DNA of 64,000 nucleotides from Sphingomonadales bacterium (GCA_016721875.1 JADKHG010000004.1:1-64000), one strand, 5' to 3'. Counted from the first letter of the stretch, positions 51,971 through 61,556 are shown. Program-made: numbers and translations. The notes: generated by a model not told the origin, from the letters alone.

Positions 51971-54370
51971 ATGAACCAGTTGCTTCCTCTTTTACCGCTG
52001 CGCGACATTGTCGTCTTCCCGGGCATGATCGTTCCGCTGTTCGTCGGGCGCGCGAAATCGGTCGTTGCGCTTGAAAAGGCGATGGCGGGCGACAAGGAGA
52101 TTTTCCTCGTCACTCAGCTTGACCCGGCTGAGGAAGACCCCGATTTTGACGACCTCTATTCCATGGGGGTTTCGGCGTCGATCATGCAGTTGCTCAAATT
52201 GCCCGATGGCACCGTGCGAGTGCTGGTCGAGGGCAAAGAGCGGTCGCAACTGGTGCGCTTGCACGCGCATGCCGACGATTATTTCGACGCCGAAATCGAA
52301 GCTGTTGTTCAGGACGCTGCCGAAGGGCCGGAAACCACCGCGCTGATGCGCTCGGTGATTGACCAGTTTGAAAATTACGCAAAGCTCAACAAGAAACTGC
52401 CGGCGGAAACCGCAGTGCAGTTGAGCGAAATCGACGATGCTGCACAATTGGCAGATGCGGTCGCTGCCAATATCAACCTGAAAGTGGCGGATAAACAGGC
52501 GCTATTGGTGGAAACCGATCCGCTCAAGCGGCTCGAAATGGCCTTTGCCTTCATGGAAGGCGAATTGGGCGTGCTGCAGGTCGAAAAGAAAATCCGTGGT
52601 CGTGTGAAGCGGCAGATGGAAAAGACCCAGCGCGAATATTATCTCAACGAGCAGTTGAAGGCGATCCAGCGCGAATTGGGCAATGGCGACGAAGAAGGCA
52701 GCGATGAGCTGACCGAAATCCAGACCAAGATCGATACGCTGAAGCTTTCGAAAGAAGCCAAGACCAAGGCGCAGGCGGAGCTGAAAAAGCTGCGCAATAT
52801 GGCGCCGATGTCAGCTGAAGCGACCGTCATCCGCAACTATCTGGACGCGCTGCTTGGCGTGCCTTGGGGCAAGAAATCAAAACTGAAGCGCGACATTGCC
52901 AAGGCGCAGGAAGTGCTCGATGCCGACCATTTCGCGCTCGAAAAAGTCAAGGACCGGATTGTCGAATATCTGGCAGTGCAGGCGCGCACCAACAAGCTGA
53001 AGGGGCCGATCCTCTGCCTAGTCGGCCCTCCGGGTGTCGGCAAGACCTCGCTTGGCAAGTCGATCGCCAAGGCGACCGGACGCGAATTCATCCGCCAATC
53101 GCTTGGCGGAGTGCGGGACGAAGCCGAAATTCGTGGTCATCGCCGCACCTATATCGGATCGATGCCGGGTAAGGTTGCTTCCAACCTGAAAAAAGCGGGG
53201 ACGATGAACCCGTTGTTCCTGCTCGATGAAATCGACAAATTGGGGCAGGATTTCCGCGGCGATCCGGCATCGGCGCTGCTCGAGGTGCTTGACCCTGAAC
53301 AGAATAACAAGTTCAACGACCATTATCTCGAAATCGACCTTGATCTGTCGGACGTGATGTTCGTGACCACCGCGAACAGCATGAACCTGCCGCAGCCTTT
53401 GCTCGACCGGATGGAGATCATCCGGCTTGAAGGCTATACCGAGGACGAAAAGCTCGAAATCGCCAAGCGCCATCTGCTCGACAAGCAGATCGAGGCGCAC
53501 GGGTTGAAGAAGGGCGAGTTTTCGCTCAGCGACGATGCGCTGCGCGATCTCATTCGCTATTACACCCGCGAGGCGGGGGTGCGCACATTGGAACGCGAGA
53601 TTGCCAAGCTGGCGCGCAAAGTGCTGCGTCGCATCTTGGAAGGCAAAACCGAAGGCGTTGCGATCACGCCGGAGAATCTCGCCGAATTTTCGGGTGTTCG
53701 CAAATATCGCCATGGAATCGGCGAAGATGAAAACCAGATTGGCGCAGTTACCGGGCTTGCCTGGACCGAGGTCGGCGGCGAGTTGCTGACCATCGAAGCG
53801 GTCACCGTTGGCGGCAAAGGGCAGATCAAGACCACCGGTAAGCTGGGCGAAGTGATGTCGGAATCGATCCAGGCGGCGCTGTCCTATGTGAAGGCACGCG
53901 CGCCCAGCTATGGCATCAAACCGTCGATTTTCAATCGAAAGGATGTGCACATCCACTTACCCGAAGGCGCGGTGCCCAAGGACGGGCCGTCGGCTGGGGT
54001 AGGGATGGTAACCGCCATTGTTTCGACGTTGACCGGGATTGCAGTCCACCGCGATGTCGCGATGACCGGCGAAGTCACTTTGCGCGGAAGGGTGCTGCCG
54101 ATTGGCGGGCTGAAGGAAAAGCTGCTTGCTGCGTTGCGCGGTGGCATCAAGACTGTGCTGATCCCGCAGGAAAATGAAAAGGACCTTGCCGAGATTCCTG
54201 ACAACATCAAGGAAGGTCTCGAAATCCTGCCGGTCAGCCATGTCGATCAAGTGCTAGCGCGAGCGTTGGTTGCGCCGCTTGACCCCGTCGAATGGACCGA
54301 AGCCGATGAATTGGCAGCATTACTTCCGCCGACTGCAGCAGTGTCTGGTGGACCCGCTGTTACCCATTAA
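51971..54370 (+). CDS. lon: ATP-dependent protease La
   Basis: 799 residues from ATG 51971 (MNQLLPLLPLRDIVVFPGM), preceded by GGAG; the ATG at 51947 lies inside a hairpin. N-terminal LAN domain, coiled coil, AAA+ module with Walker A VGPPGVGKTSLGKSIAKATG (~355) and PLFLLDEIDKLGQDFRGDPA, then the S16 protease domain with Ser674 in KDGPSAGVGMVTAI and the catalytic Lys in LPIGGLKEKLLAA. It degrades damaged and regulatory proteins in the cytoplasm. It sits between ybaB and the HU gene. Confidence 0.97.
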   Translation: MNQLLPLLPLRDIVVFPGMIVPLFVGRAKSVVALEKAMAGDKEIFLVTQLDPAEEDPDFDDLYSMGVSASIMQLLKLPDGTVRVLVEGKERSQLVRLHAHADDYFDAEIEAVVQDAAEGPETTALMRSVIDQFENYAKLNKKLPAETAVQLSEIDDAAQLADAVAANINLKVADKQALLVETDPLKRLEMAFAFMEGELGVLQVEKKIRGRVKRQMEKTQREYYLNEQLKAIQRELGNGDEEGSDELTEIQTKIDTLKLSKEAKTKAQAELKKLRNMAPMSAEATVIRNYLDALLGVPWGKKSKLKRDIAKAQEVLDADHFALEKVKDRIVEYLAVQARTNKLKGPILCLVGPPGVGKTSLGKSIAKATGREFIRQSLGGVRDEAEIRGHRRTYIGSMPGKVASNLKKAGTMNPLFLLDEIDKLGQDFRGDPASALLEVLDPEQNNKFNDHYLEIDLDLSDVMFVTTANSMNLPQPLLDRMEIIRLEGYTEDEKLEIAKRHLLDKQIEAHGLKKGEFSLSDDALRDLIRYYTREAGVRTLEREIAKLARKVLRRILEGKTEGVAITPENLAEFSGVRKYRHGIGEDENQIGAVTGLAWTEVGGELLTIEAVTVGGKGQIKTTGKLGEVMSESIQAALSYVKARAPSYGIKPSIFNRKDVHIHLPEGAVPKDGPSAGVGMVTAIVSTLTGIAVHRDVAMTGEVTLRGRVLPIGGLKEKLLAALRGGIKTVLIPQENEKDLAEIPDNIKEGLEILPVSHVDQVLARALVAPLDPVEWTEADELAALLPPTAAVSGGPAVTH

Positions 54371-54546
54371 GCGCATGAATTCGGGCAGTTATCGACAGAT
54401 ATTCGATGAATTCTTTAAAGCACGGTTTTATGCCGAGTTTTCCTTTGACAGGGGCGGCATAGTTCTTGATTACTCGCGGCCCGGCCTTACGCGACTCCGG
54501 TCCGGAAACGGTCTAATTCATCACTCGAGAGGGGGATCCCGATACC

Positions 54547-54819
54547 ATGAACAAAAATGATCTTGTAGGCGCAGTTGCAGATGCAAGCGGCCTGAGCAAA
54601 ACCGACGCAGGTAAAGCTGTTGAAGCAACTTTCGACGCCATTACCAAGGCATTGAAGAAGGGCGACGAAGTTCGCCTCGTCGGCTTCGGCACCTTCGCTG
54701 TCGCCAAGCGTAAGGCTTCAACCGGCCGCAACCCGCGCACCGGCGAAGAAATGAAGATTCCGGCTTCGAACCAGCCCAAGTTCAAGGCTGGCAAGGCTCT
54801 GAAAGACGCTGTCAACTAA
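54547..54819 (+). CDS. hup: HU-family DNA-binding protein
   Basis: 90 residues. MNKNDLVGAVADASGLSKTD opens the helical dimer body; the beta-arm is FGTFAVAKRKASTGRNPRTG and the end EMKIPASNQPKFKAGKALKD. It compacts the nucleoid. A GAGGGGGATCC site precedes the ATG. The lon-hup order is common in proteobacteria. The 176-bp gap from lon probably holds its own strong promoter. A terminator follows at 54842. Confidence 0.97.
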   Translation: MNKNDLVGAVADASGLSKTDAGKAVEATFDAITKALKKGDEVRLVGFGTFAVAKRKASTGRNPRTGEEMKIPASNQPKFKAGKALKDAVN

Positions 54820-54841
54820 GCCTTTCGCATCTTGATGCATT

Positions 54842-54873
54842 AAAGGGCGGGGCCATTGGCTCCGCCCTTTTTA
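54842..54873 (+). terminator. rho-independent terminator after hup
   Basis: AAAGGGCGG pairs with CCGCCCTTT around GGCCATTGGCT, followed by TTTATTT. It lies 23 bp after the HU stop codon. Confidence 0.9.
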
Positions 54874-54911
54874 TTTGGGGGGGGATGGAGGTTCAAAGAG
54901 CCTCTCCAATC

Positions 54912-54989
54912 TCCGTTCGTGCTGAGCTTGTCGAAGCACTATGCCACGAACTCGGCTGACTCGTCCTTCGACAGGCTCAGGACGAACGG
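54912..54989. repeat. REP-like palindromic repeat
   Basis: The left arm CCGTTCGTGCTGAGCTTGTC (continuing GAAG) and the right arm GACAGGCTCAGGACGAACGG (preceded by CTTC) are inverted with about two mismatches across some 28 intervening bases. Similar CTTCGACAGGCTCAGG / CCTGAGCTTGTCGAAG repeats are widespread in sphingomonad intergenic regions. Confidence 0.7.
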
Positions 54990-55045
54990 GTAGGGGGCTT
55001 TAATTCATTCTCGCTCATTGCGCGCAGACCGAACAGCCCAAACCC

Positions 55046-55315
55046 TCAAGCCGCCAGCTTCAACTCACCCTGATCACCAGCCCCGTGCAGCGCCAGCGCA
55101 CCGGCCCAATGATCCGTGCGCTCACAGCCTCCGACCACGCGCAGTCGCGCACCGGTATAGCGTTGCTCCCCCAGCCGGATCACCCGCTCCACAGCAACAC
55201 CGCGCGACGTGGTTACCGTCACAATTCGATCCCATTTGCCAGCAGCAGTCGCCAACATGGCATAGAGCGAAAGGCCAAGGGCAAGGGCGAAAAGGGTTGC
55301 GGCAAACAATGTCAT
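55046..55315 (-). CDS. small membrane-anchored hypothetical protein
   Basis: 89 residues from ATG 55315, with a strong GGAGG site. One N-terminal hydrophobic segment (LFAATLFALALGLSLYAMLA, ~3-22), then a soluble tail with VERVIRLGEQRYTGARLRVV. No family is recognised; similar short proteins of unknown role are scattered in sphingomonads. It is transcribed toward the HU terminator and REP repeat. Confidence 0.6.
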   Translation of the reverse strand: MTLFAATLFALALGLSLYAMLATAAGKWDRIVTVTTSRGVAVERVIRLGEQRYTGARLRVVGGCERTDHWAGALALHGAGDQGELKLAA

Positions 55316-55492
55316 CAGAACCTCCAAAACGTCAGCATTTGCGTTAATGTTCACGAAATGTTCTTTCGCGTCAAGCGAAAAATGCGGCACGCCCAAAATC
55401 CGCCGCTGCCCATGATCTGCACCACGCGCATTGCGCCGTACGGCTTGTCCCGATAGACCCCTTGCAAAGCGCAATTCGGGGAGGCTCGCATC

Positions 55493-56912
55493 ATGGGTAA
55501 ATTGGCAACAACATTCGCCGGGCTGGCACTCGCTGCCACCGCCTCAGTCTCAGCATCCGCCCAATCCCCATTGCGCCCCGATCAGTCGGCCTTCCGTGAA
55601 CTCTATGCAGAACTGGTCAACACCAACACCGCTTACTCCACGGGCAGCTGCACCCGTGCCGCCGAACAGCTTGCCGCGCGGATGCACGCCGCCGGTTTCA
55701 GCAAAGAGGATGCCCGCGTCGTCGTCGTCCCCGGCTATGAGCGCGAAGGCAATCTGGTCGCGGTGCTGCCCGGCACCTCCAAAAAGCTGAAGCCCATGTT
55801 GCTGCTCGCACATATCGATGTGGTCGAGGCGAGGCGGGAGGATTGGACCCGCGATCCCTTCACCCTGATCGAGGAGGACGGTTTTTTCTACGCGCGCGGC
55901 GTGTCCGACGACAAGGTTCAGGCGGCGATCTGGGTCGACAGCCTGATCCGTTTCAAGAAAGAGGGCTATCGCCCCAAACGCACGATCAAGGTCGCGGCAA
56001 CTTGCGGCGAGGAAAGTTCGAGCACTGCGTTGAACGGTGCCGAATGGCTCGCGCGCAACATGCCTGACACGCTCTCCGCCGAGTTCGCGCTGAACGAAGG
56101 CGGGGGAGGACGGCTCGACAAGGATGGCAAACCGCAATTTCTGGGAATTCAAGTGGGGGAGAAAGCCAACCGCATTTTCGATCTGGAGGCGACCAATCCC
56201 GGCGGGCACAGCTCGGTCCCGCGTCCCGACAATGCGGTCTATGACCTGGCCGAGGCGATTGTCGCGGTAAAGCGTCTGGGCTTTCCGGTGCAGCTGAACG
56301 ACACCACCCGCGCCTTCCTGAAACAAATGTCGCCCACCGCACCCGCCGCGGGGGCAAATTGCGATTGCCAACCTGCTGGCGGATGAAGGCAATGCAACGG
56401 CAGCGGCGATCCTTTCAACCGATCCGGTGATGAACTCGACGCTGCGTACCACCTGCGTCGCAACCATGCTGGAGGCGGGCCACGCGCCCAATGCCTTGCC
56501 GCAACGCGCAAAGGGCGTGGTCAATTGCCGCATCGTCCCCGGCATGAGTACCGAGGAAACACAGGCGGCGATCGAAAAAGCCATCGCCAACCCGCGCGTG
56601 ACGGTGAAATTGCGCAAGCCGCACCGCCCGATGGCGGTCGCCCCGCCGCTCGACAAACGCATCCTTGATCCGGCGGTCAAGCTGGCGGGCGAGTTGTTCC
56701 CCGGCGTGCCGATGGTCCCCACCATGTCCACCGGCGCCACCGACGCCACGATGACCGCGCTGATCGGCATCCCCACCTATGGCATCCCCGGCATATTCTA
56801 CGAAGCCGACGGCGGCGGCATCCACGGCCTGAACGAGCGGTTGCGGGTGAAGTCGGTCTATGAAGGCAGGGATTATCTGCACCGGTTGATACAGGTTTAC
56901 GCCGAGCGGTGA
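55493..56912 (+). CDS. exported M20-family metallopeptidase, one-base frameshift near 56352
   Basis: About 473 residues after correction. A signal peptide (LATTFAGLALAATASVSASA), then the M20 domain: metal/catalytic motifs LLLAHIDVVEARREDW, YARGVSDDKVQAAIW and VAATCGEESSSTALNGAEW, with the dimerisation domain inserted and the C-terminal His in GGIHGLNERLRV. The frame shifts at the G-run in GCGGGGGCAA near 56352, where one extra G is present; without it the sequence reads GQIAIANLLADEGN. It hydrolyses peptides or acylated amino acids in the periplasm; the substrate is unknown. Confidence 0.9.
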
Positions 56913-56930
56913 GGGGGTGGGTGCGTTTAT

Positions 56931-57089
56931 ATGGGTAAATATGCACGTGTTATCGTAGTTCCGGCCGCGAGCTATATATGGGAGCTGGGGATCGGGAACA
57001 TGATTGAGAGCCGCCTCATTGGCTTTGAAAATAAGATGATATTCGAACGTGTTGTCTCGACTACAGCCACCTATTTATATCGCGAATGA
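56931..57089 (+). CDS. possible 52-residue protein ahead of the SEC-C gene
   Basis: Frame MGKYARVIVVPAASYIWELG onward to TTATYLYRE. The stop TGA at 57087-57089 is two bases before the ATG at 57091 of the next gene, as in coupled pairs. The ribosome site is weak and no family is recognised. The composition matches the AT-richer accessory gene that follows. It could be chance. Confidence 0.3.
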   Translation: MGKYARVIVVPAASYIWELGIGNMIESRLIGFENKMIFERVVSTTATYLYRE

Positions 57090-57090
57090 T

Positions 57091-58170
57091 ATGTTCCGAC
57101 CAAAGATAAAGATACCTTGGAAGAAATCCAGTCTCTGTCCGTGCGGTAGTGGAAAAACACTAAATCGCTGTTGCGCGGGGATTGACGGTACGCCTCGATC
57201 AAAGCCGTTTAACTTAAATAAGACTGAACGTAAGACTGGGTTGAATCGGTCAGGCTGCTATCTGGCAGGTCAAGATAATTGCGGCGCCAAGTTGTCACTT
57301 GAACATGCCCTCTCGCACAACATTATCGATCAATTGGGCGATTTAGCGATACGAGGCTTTCCAGGAGTCGATGGTGAAACCGATGTTGTCGTACCCAAGG
57401 GTTCGGCTGGGTATAAGGTGCTTTGCAATTTGCACAACGCAGACCTCTCGCCACTTGATGCCCAAGCGGGCCGAGTTTTTGCGGAACTAGGCGCAGCTAT
57501 TTTCCCAATTCGTCACCCCGCCAACAAGGAGCGCGAGAATTGGGTTTATATCGATGGACCCCGTTTAGAGTCCTTTTCTTTGAAAGCCCTCGCCGCGTAC
57601 GTTGCGGCAAAAGTTATAACACGATCAGGCAAAAAGGTAGAACTTAATGTCGACTGGACTAAACTTAAACGAGCAATTTTGGCTGGAGACCTCGATGATG
57701 GTGGTGGTATGTACATATGTGCGAGTCCAGCTCCAAATGAAGTTGATGGATGCCAGTTTATTCCAATATCTAACCTAGATGGTCAGCTTGTCGGCATACA
57801 TTGTGTCATGAGGGGCTTTAGCTTCAGAACCATATTTGATCCTACCCACGCTGGCGCAGGAACGGTTCCGCCAAATGCTACATTTCGGCCTTCCGTGCAT
57901 CAGCTGTACGGTATTGGTGGGTCAGCATTCATCTATCTCGCATGGCGACGCAGAGCCAACCTAAGACAGTATTCCAGTGGTCGCGTGATTACGACACCGA
58001 CCGGAAGCAGTAGCAGCGTGCCCTTTGATCTTCTTGCTGGAAGCCCGAAAGAAGAGATTCGGACAAAGCTTTTGCAGCAGCCTACTGAAATGCCGCAGTC
58101 GTTTGCGCCGATTGACGTGGGGCACTTCGAAGCAGATCCGCCGCCAATACTTGGCCGGAGCAAGCGGTAG
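57091..58170 (+). CDS. SEC-C motif protein with HNH-like Cys/His module
   Basis: About 359 residues from ATG 57091 (GTG 57049 would add 14). Residues ~12-32 hold a SEC-C zinc motif, CPCGSGKTLNRCC. At ~55-140, GCYLAGQDNCGAKLSLEHAL then SHNIID and VLCNLHNADLSPLDAQ give C-x6-C, an EH pair and C-x2-HN, a layout like the HNH nuclease fold. The C-terminal ~200 residues are unrecognised. SEC-C motifs often mark accessory or defence proteins. It is AT-richer than its neighbours, stands alone between M20 and rpsB, and is followed by degenerate repeats, so it was probably acquired. Nuclease activity is inferred. Confidence 0.65.
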   Translation: MFRPKIKIPWKKSSLCPCGSGKTLNRCCAGIDGTPRSKPFNLNKTERKTGLNRSGCYLAGQDNCGAKLSLEHALSHNIIDQLGDLAIRGFPGVDGETDVVVPKGSAGYKVLCNLHNADLSPLDAQAGRVFAELGAAIFPIRHPANKERENWVYIDGPRLESFSLKALAAYVAAKVITRSGKKVELNVDWTKLKRAILAGDLDDGGGMYICASPAPNEVDGCQFIPISNLDGQLVGIHCVMRGFSFRTIFDPTHAGAGTVPPNATFRPSVHQLYGIGGSAFIYLAWRRRANLRQYSSGRVITTPTGSSSSVPFDLLAGSPKEEIRTKLLQQPTEMPQSFAPIDVGHFEADPPPILGRSKR

Positions 58171-58400
58171 GTGAAGTTACGGTGCCAATTACGGTCACAG
58201 GTGCAACAATCCCCGGAATGCGTTGGGAAAAATGTGCAGGGAATTACGGTGACACGTTCACATTTACCTATAAATTGAATCGAAAGGATTACAGTGTCAG
58301 TTTACTTAATCCCAAATTCTGCCGCCGCTTTCGGTGGCGCGCGTCCTTCCGGTAATTACGGTGTGATTATGCTTACAGGTGCCAACCCCTCCCCAAATTA
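58171..58400. repeat. degenerate repeats built on AATTACGGTGACA
   Basis: Copies of the motif occur at about 58187 (AATTACGGTCACAGG), 58243 (GAATTACGGTGACACG), 58288 (GGATTACAGTGTCAG) and 58355 (TAATTACGGTGTGATT), with variable spacers, one holding the dyad GCCGCCGCTTTCGGTGGCGC. This looks like remains of one or more palindromic repeats after the SEC-C gene. No gene is seen from here to the rpsB leader. Confidence 0.55.
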
Positions 58401-58613
58401 ACAAGCCACGGCAGAGCCTTGCAATGTAGGACAAATTCCGCCAGCCTCACCGCGCATATCGCCAACCGCCCTATGAGCTAACAGGGCCTGTCATTTGCTC
58501 AAATTTGCACCCAGCCGCACGCTTCATCCTATCTTCACTCAAGCATATACTTACCTTTGTTACCTTAGCATCGCGCAACCGCACCGGCGCTGCGCCAAAA
58601 CGCGCTGTTCCGC

Positions 58614-58642
58614 TTGACGAATCGCCCCATGCAAGCTAACGG
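58614..58642 (+). promoter_or_regulatory. candidate rpsB promoter
   Basis: TTGACG at 58614-58619 and TAACGG at 58637-58642 with a 17-bp spacer, about 105 bp upstream of rpsB. The -35 is good and the -10 poor. Confidence 0.35.
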
Positions 58643-58746
58643 CCCGCCCATTCCACATGGGAAGCGCACATACCGGTGCCTTTGCCGATTCCTTGATTCG
58701 GCCTTGGTTCTTGCTTCCCAGAGGTTCAACCGGAAGGAGAAAGACT

Positions 58747-59637
58747 ATGGCGGCACCTGTCGTCACCATGCACCAATTGCTTGAGGCCGGAGCACATTTC
58801 GGCCACCAGACCCATCGCTGGAACCCCAAAATGAAGCCCTATATTTTTGGGGCTCGCAACGGCGTTCACATCCTTGACCTTTCGCAGACCGTTCCGCTGT
58901 TTGCCCGCGCGCTCGACTTTGTGTCGGCAACCGTGGCGCAGGGCGGCAAAGTGCTGTTCGTCGGCACAAAGCGCCAGGCGCAGGGTCCGATTGCCGATGC
59001 GGCACGTGCCTCTGGCCAGCATTTCGTCAACCACCGCTGGCTTGGCGGCATGCTCACCAACTGGAAGACGGTTTCGAACTCGATCAAGAAGCTGAAGACG
59101 CTGGAAGAACAGCTGTCGGGCGAAACATCGGGCTTCACCAAGAAGGAAATCCTCCAGATGACGCGCGAGCGCGACAAGCTGGAATTGAGCCTTGGCGGTA
59201 TCCGCGACATGGGCGGCGTTCCCGACGTGATGTTCGTGATCGACGCCAACAAGGAAGAACTGGCGATCAAGGAAGCCAATGTCCTGGGTATCCCGGTCGT
59301 TGCCATCCTCGATTCGAACGTCTCGCCCGACGGCATCGCATTCCCGGTTCCGGCGAATGACGACGCGGCGCGCGCGATCCGCCTGTACTGCGAAGCGGTT
59401 GCCGATGCCGGTACCAAGGGCAACCAGGGTGCCAAGAAAGCCGCTGGCGTTGATCTGGGTGCGGAAATCGAGCCTGTGGCCGAGCCCGTCCTTGCTGTAG
59501 AAGCAGCTCCGGTTGCTGAAGTTGCGGTTGCTGAAGAAGCACCCGTTGCCGAAGCTGCTCCTGCTGTTGAAGAAGCGCCTGTGGTTGAAGCCGTTGCTGA
59601 AGAAGCAACTGCTGAAGAAGCTGCACCAGAAGCGTAA
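58747..59637 (+). CDS. rpsB: 30S ribosomal protein S2
   Basis: 296 residues. MAAPVVTMHQLLEAGAHFGH opens the family; WNPKMKPYIFGARNGVHILD and LGGMLTNWKTVSNSIKKLK are conserved, as is IPVVAILDSNVSPDGIAFPV. A C-terminal ~60-residue tail of Ala/Glu/Val repeats (EEAPVAEAAPAVEEAPVVEA) extends beyond the usual S2 length, as in other sphingomonads. ATG 58747 has AAGGAG upstream; the earlier ATG at 58657 is rejected. It precedes tsf, the standard pair. Confidence 0.98.
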   Translation: MAAPVVTMHQLLEAGAHFGHQTHRWNPKMKPYIFGARNGVHILDLSQTVPLFARALDFVSATVAQGGKVLFVGTKRQAQGPIADAARASGQHFVNHRWLGGMLTNWKTVSNSIKKLKTLEEQLSGETSGFTKKEILQMTRERDKLELSLGGIRDMGGVPDVMFVIDANKEELAIKEANVLGIPVVAILDSNVSPDGIAFPVPANDDAARAIRLYCEAVADAGTKGNQGAKKAAGVDLGAEIEPVAEPVLAVEAAPVAEVAVAEEAPVAEAAPAVEEAPVVEAVAEEATAEEAAPEA

Positions 59638-59646
59638 CAATTACCT

Positions 59647-59737
59647 GTCATCCCCGCGGAAGCGGGGATCCATGGCCTGATGGCAAGGTTTATGCCGACG
59701 ATTCAGGCCATGGACCCCCGATCAAGTCGGGGGTGAC
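59647..59737. repeat. REP-like palindromes between rpsB and tsf
   Basis: Two hairpins: ATCCCCGC-GGAA-GCGGGGAT (59650-59669) and ACCCCCGA with TCGGGGGT (59714-59735), with CAGGCCATGG and CCATGGCCTG also inverted across the pair. The form GTCATCCCCGC...GCGGGGATCC is a common dispersed repeat in these genomes. It may attenuate read-through from rpsB to tsf. Confidence 0.7.
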
Positions 59738-59796
59738 ATAATTCAAGACGGATGGGAAATTGCCCGTCTGCAAACCAGAATTCGAAAGGACATGAA

Positions 59797-60723
59797 ATGT
59801 CTGCAATTACTGCTTCGGCTGTAAAAGAACTGCGCGAGCGTTCAGGCGCTGGCATGATGGACGCCAAAAAGGCGCTGGAAGAAGTCAATGGCGACATGGA
59901 AGCCGCCGTCGATCTGCTGCGCGCCAAGGGCCTTGCCACCGCTGCCAAGAAATCAAGCCGTACGGCTGCTGAAGGGCTAGTCGGCGTCGCCGTCGACGGC
60001 ACCAAGGGCACCGCGGTTGAAGTCAACAGCCAGACCGACTTTGTCGCCAAGAACGAACAGTTTCAGGACTTTGTCCGTCAGGTAACCGGCGTTGCGCTCG
60101 GCCTTGGCGCCAATGATGCGGATTCGATCCTTGCCGCTGGCTATCCCGGTGGCGGAACGGTTCAGGAAGTGCTGACCAACAACATCGCCACCATCGGTGA
60201 AAACCAGGTGATCCGCCGTGCAAAGACCGTTTCGGTCAGCAATGGTCGTGTCGTTTCCTATGTCCACAATGCCGCAACTGCCGGCATGGGCGGGATCGGC
60301 GTACTGGTCGCGCTGGAAAGCGATGCCGATGCCGGAACGCTTGATGGTTTGGGTAAGCAACTGGCCATGCATATTGCCGCTGCCTTCCCGCTGTCGCTCG
60401 ACGAAACCGGGCTTGATCAGGAAACGATGGACCGTGAAGCCGCGATCGCACGTGAAAAGGCTGCTGAGAGCGGCAAGCCTGCCGACATCGTCGAAAAGAT
60501 GGTCGAAGGTGCGATGAAGAAGTTCGCGAAGGAAAACGCGCTTCTGTCGCAGCTGTTCGTCATCGACAACAAGACGCCGATTTCGGACGTTGTTGCCCAG
60601 GCTGCAAAGGCTGCTGGCAAGGACATCAAGCTCGTGGACTATGTCCGCTTCCAGCTGGGCGAAGGCATTGAAAAGGAAGTCTCGGACTTCGCAGCCGAAG
60701 TGGCGGCGGCAGTCGGAGCATAA
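59797..60723 (+). CDS. tsf: elongation factor Ts
   Basis: 308 residues. The N-terminal UBA-like domain (VKELRERSGAGMMDAKKALE) is followed by the core with QTDFVAKNEQFQDFVRQVTG and MHIAAAFPLSLDETGLDQET, ending FQLGEGIEKEVSDFAAEVAA. It recycles EF-Tu-GDP to the GTP form. AAAGGA precedes ATG 59797; an earlier in-frame ATG at 59752 lies in the repeat-containing spacer and is rejected. Confidence 0.98.
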   Translation: MSAITASAVKELRERSGAGMMDAKKALEEVNGDMEAAVDLLRAKGLATAAKKSSRTAAEGLVGVAVDGTKGTAVEVNSQTDFVAKNEQFQDFVRQVTGVALGLGANDADSILAAGYPGGGTVQEVLTNNIATIGENQVIRRAKTVSVSNGRVVSYVHNAATAGMGGIGVLVALESDADAGTLDGLGKQLAMHIAAAFPLSLDETGLDQETMDREAAIAREKAAESGKPADIVEKMVEGAMKKFAKENALLSQLFVIDNKTPISDVVAQAAKAAGKDIKLVDYVRFQLGEGIEKEVSDFAAEVAAAVGA

Positions 60724-60830
60724 TATTCGGGCCGACCCCGTTTGCGCGGGGATAAGGCCTTGGCGATATGGCGCTCCGCTCTTATAGCTGGGCGCCATGT
60801 TTGCATCTGCAAATGGGGAAAGAGGGAAAT

Positions 60831-61556
60831 ATGGCCACAGGCCGCTATCGTCGCATCCTGCTGAAACTGTCGGGCGAAGTGCTGATGGGCGACCAGTCCT
60901 TTGGCATCGACCCAGACACCGTCGCGCGCGTCGCCGCAGAGGTGAAGGCGGCAAAGGACAGCGGACTTGAACTCTGCCTTGTCATCGGCGGGGGCAATAT
61001 CTTCCGCGGCATGGCAGGTGCTGCCAAGGGCATGGACCGCGCGCAAGCCGACTATATGGGGATGCTCGCCACCGTCATGAATGCGCTCGCCATGCAGAAT
61101 GCGCTTGAGCAATTGGGCGTGCAGACCCGCGTGCAATCGGCGATCGAAATGGACAAGGTGTGCGAACCCGTGATCCGCCGCCGTGCCGAACGCCATCTGG
61201 AAAAGGGCAGGGTGGTGATCTTCGCTGCTGGCGTCGGCGCCCCATATTTCACTACCGACTCAGGTGCTGCACTGCGTGCCGCCGAAATGAAATGCGATGC
61301 GTTGCTCAAAGGCACCTCGGTCGATGGCGTATACGATGCCGACCCCAAAAAGGTTGTGACCGCAAAGCGTTATGAAACATTGTCTTATGATCGAGTGCTT
61401 TCCGACAATCTGAAGGTCATGGACGCGAGTGCAGTGGCGCTGTGTCGTGACAATGACATCCCGATAGTGGTCTTTTCGATCCGCGAACAGGGCAATATCC
61501 TCAAGGTTCTCGACGGAAGCGGGACCTTTACCGTCGTTACTCAAGAAAAGGACTGA
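60831..61556 (+). CDS. pyrH: uridylate kinase
   Basis: 241 residues of the amino-acid-kinase fold that phosphorylates UMP. RRILLKLSGEVLMGDQSFGI, VIGGGNIFRGMAGAAKGMDR, FAAGVGAPYFTTDSGAALRA and LKGTSVDGVYDADPKK are conserved. ATG 60831 has GAGGGAAAT upstream; the in-frame ATG at 60768 is not conserved. Gap to frr is three bases, so the two are co-transcribed. Confidence 0.97.
   Translation: MATGRYRRILLKLSGEVLMGDQSFGIDPDTVARVAAEVKAAKDSGLELCLVIGGGNIFRGMAGAAKGMDRAQADYMGMLATVMNALAMQNALEQLGVQTRVQSAIEMDKVCEPVIRRRAERHLEKGRVVIFAAGVGAPYFTTDSGAALRAAEMKCDALLKGTSVDGVYDADPKKVVTAKRYETLSYDRVLSDNLKVMDASAVALCRDNDIPIVVFSIREQGNILKVLDGSGTFTVVTQEKD

Noticed and set aside
53018..53956. 312-codon minus-strand open frame opposite lon
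   Set aside because: It covers the conserved AAA+ and protease coding region in antisense and has no motif.
58171..58400. CRISPR array
   Set aside because: The repeated motif is short, diverged and unevenly spaced, and no cas gene is nearby.
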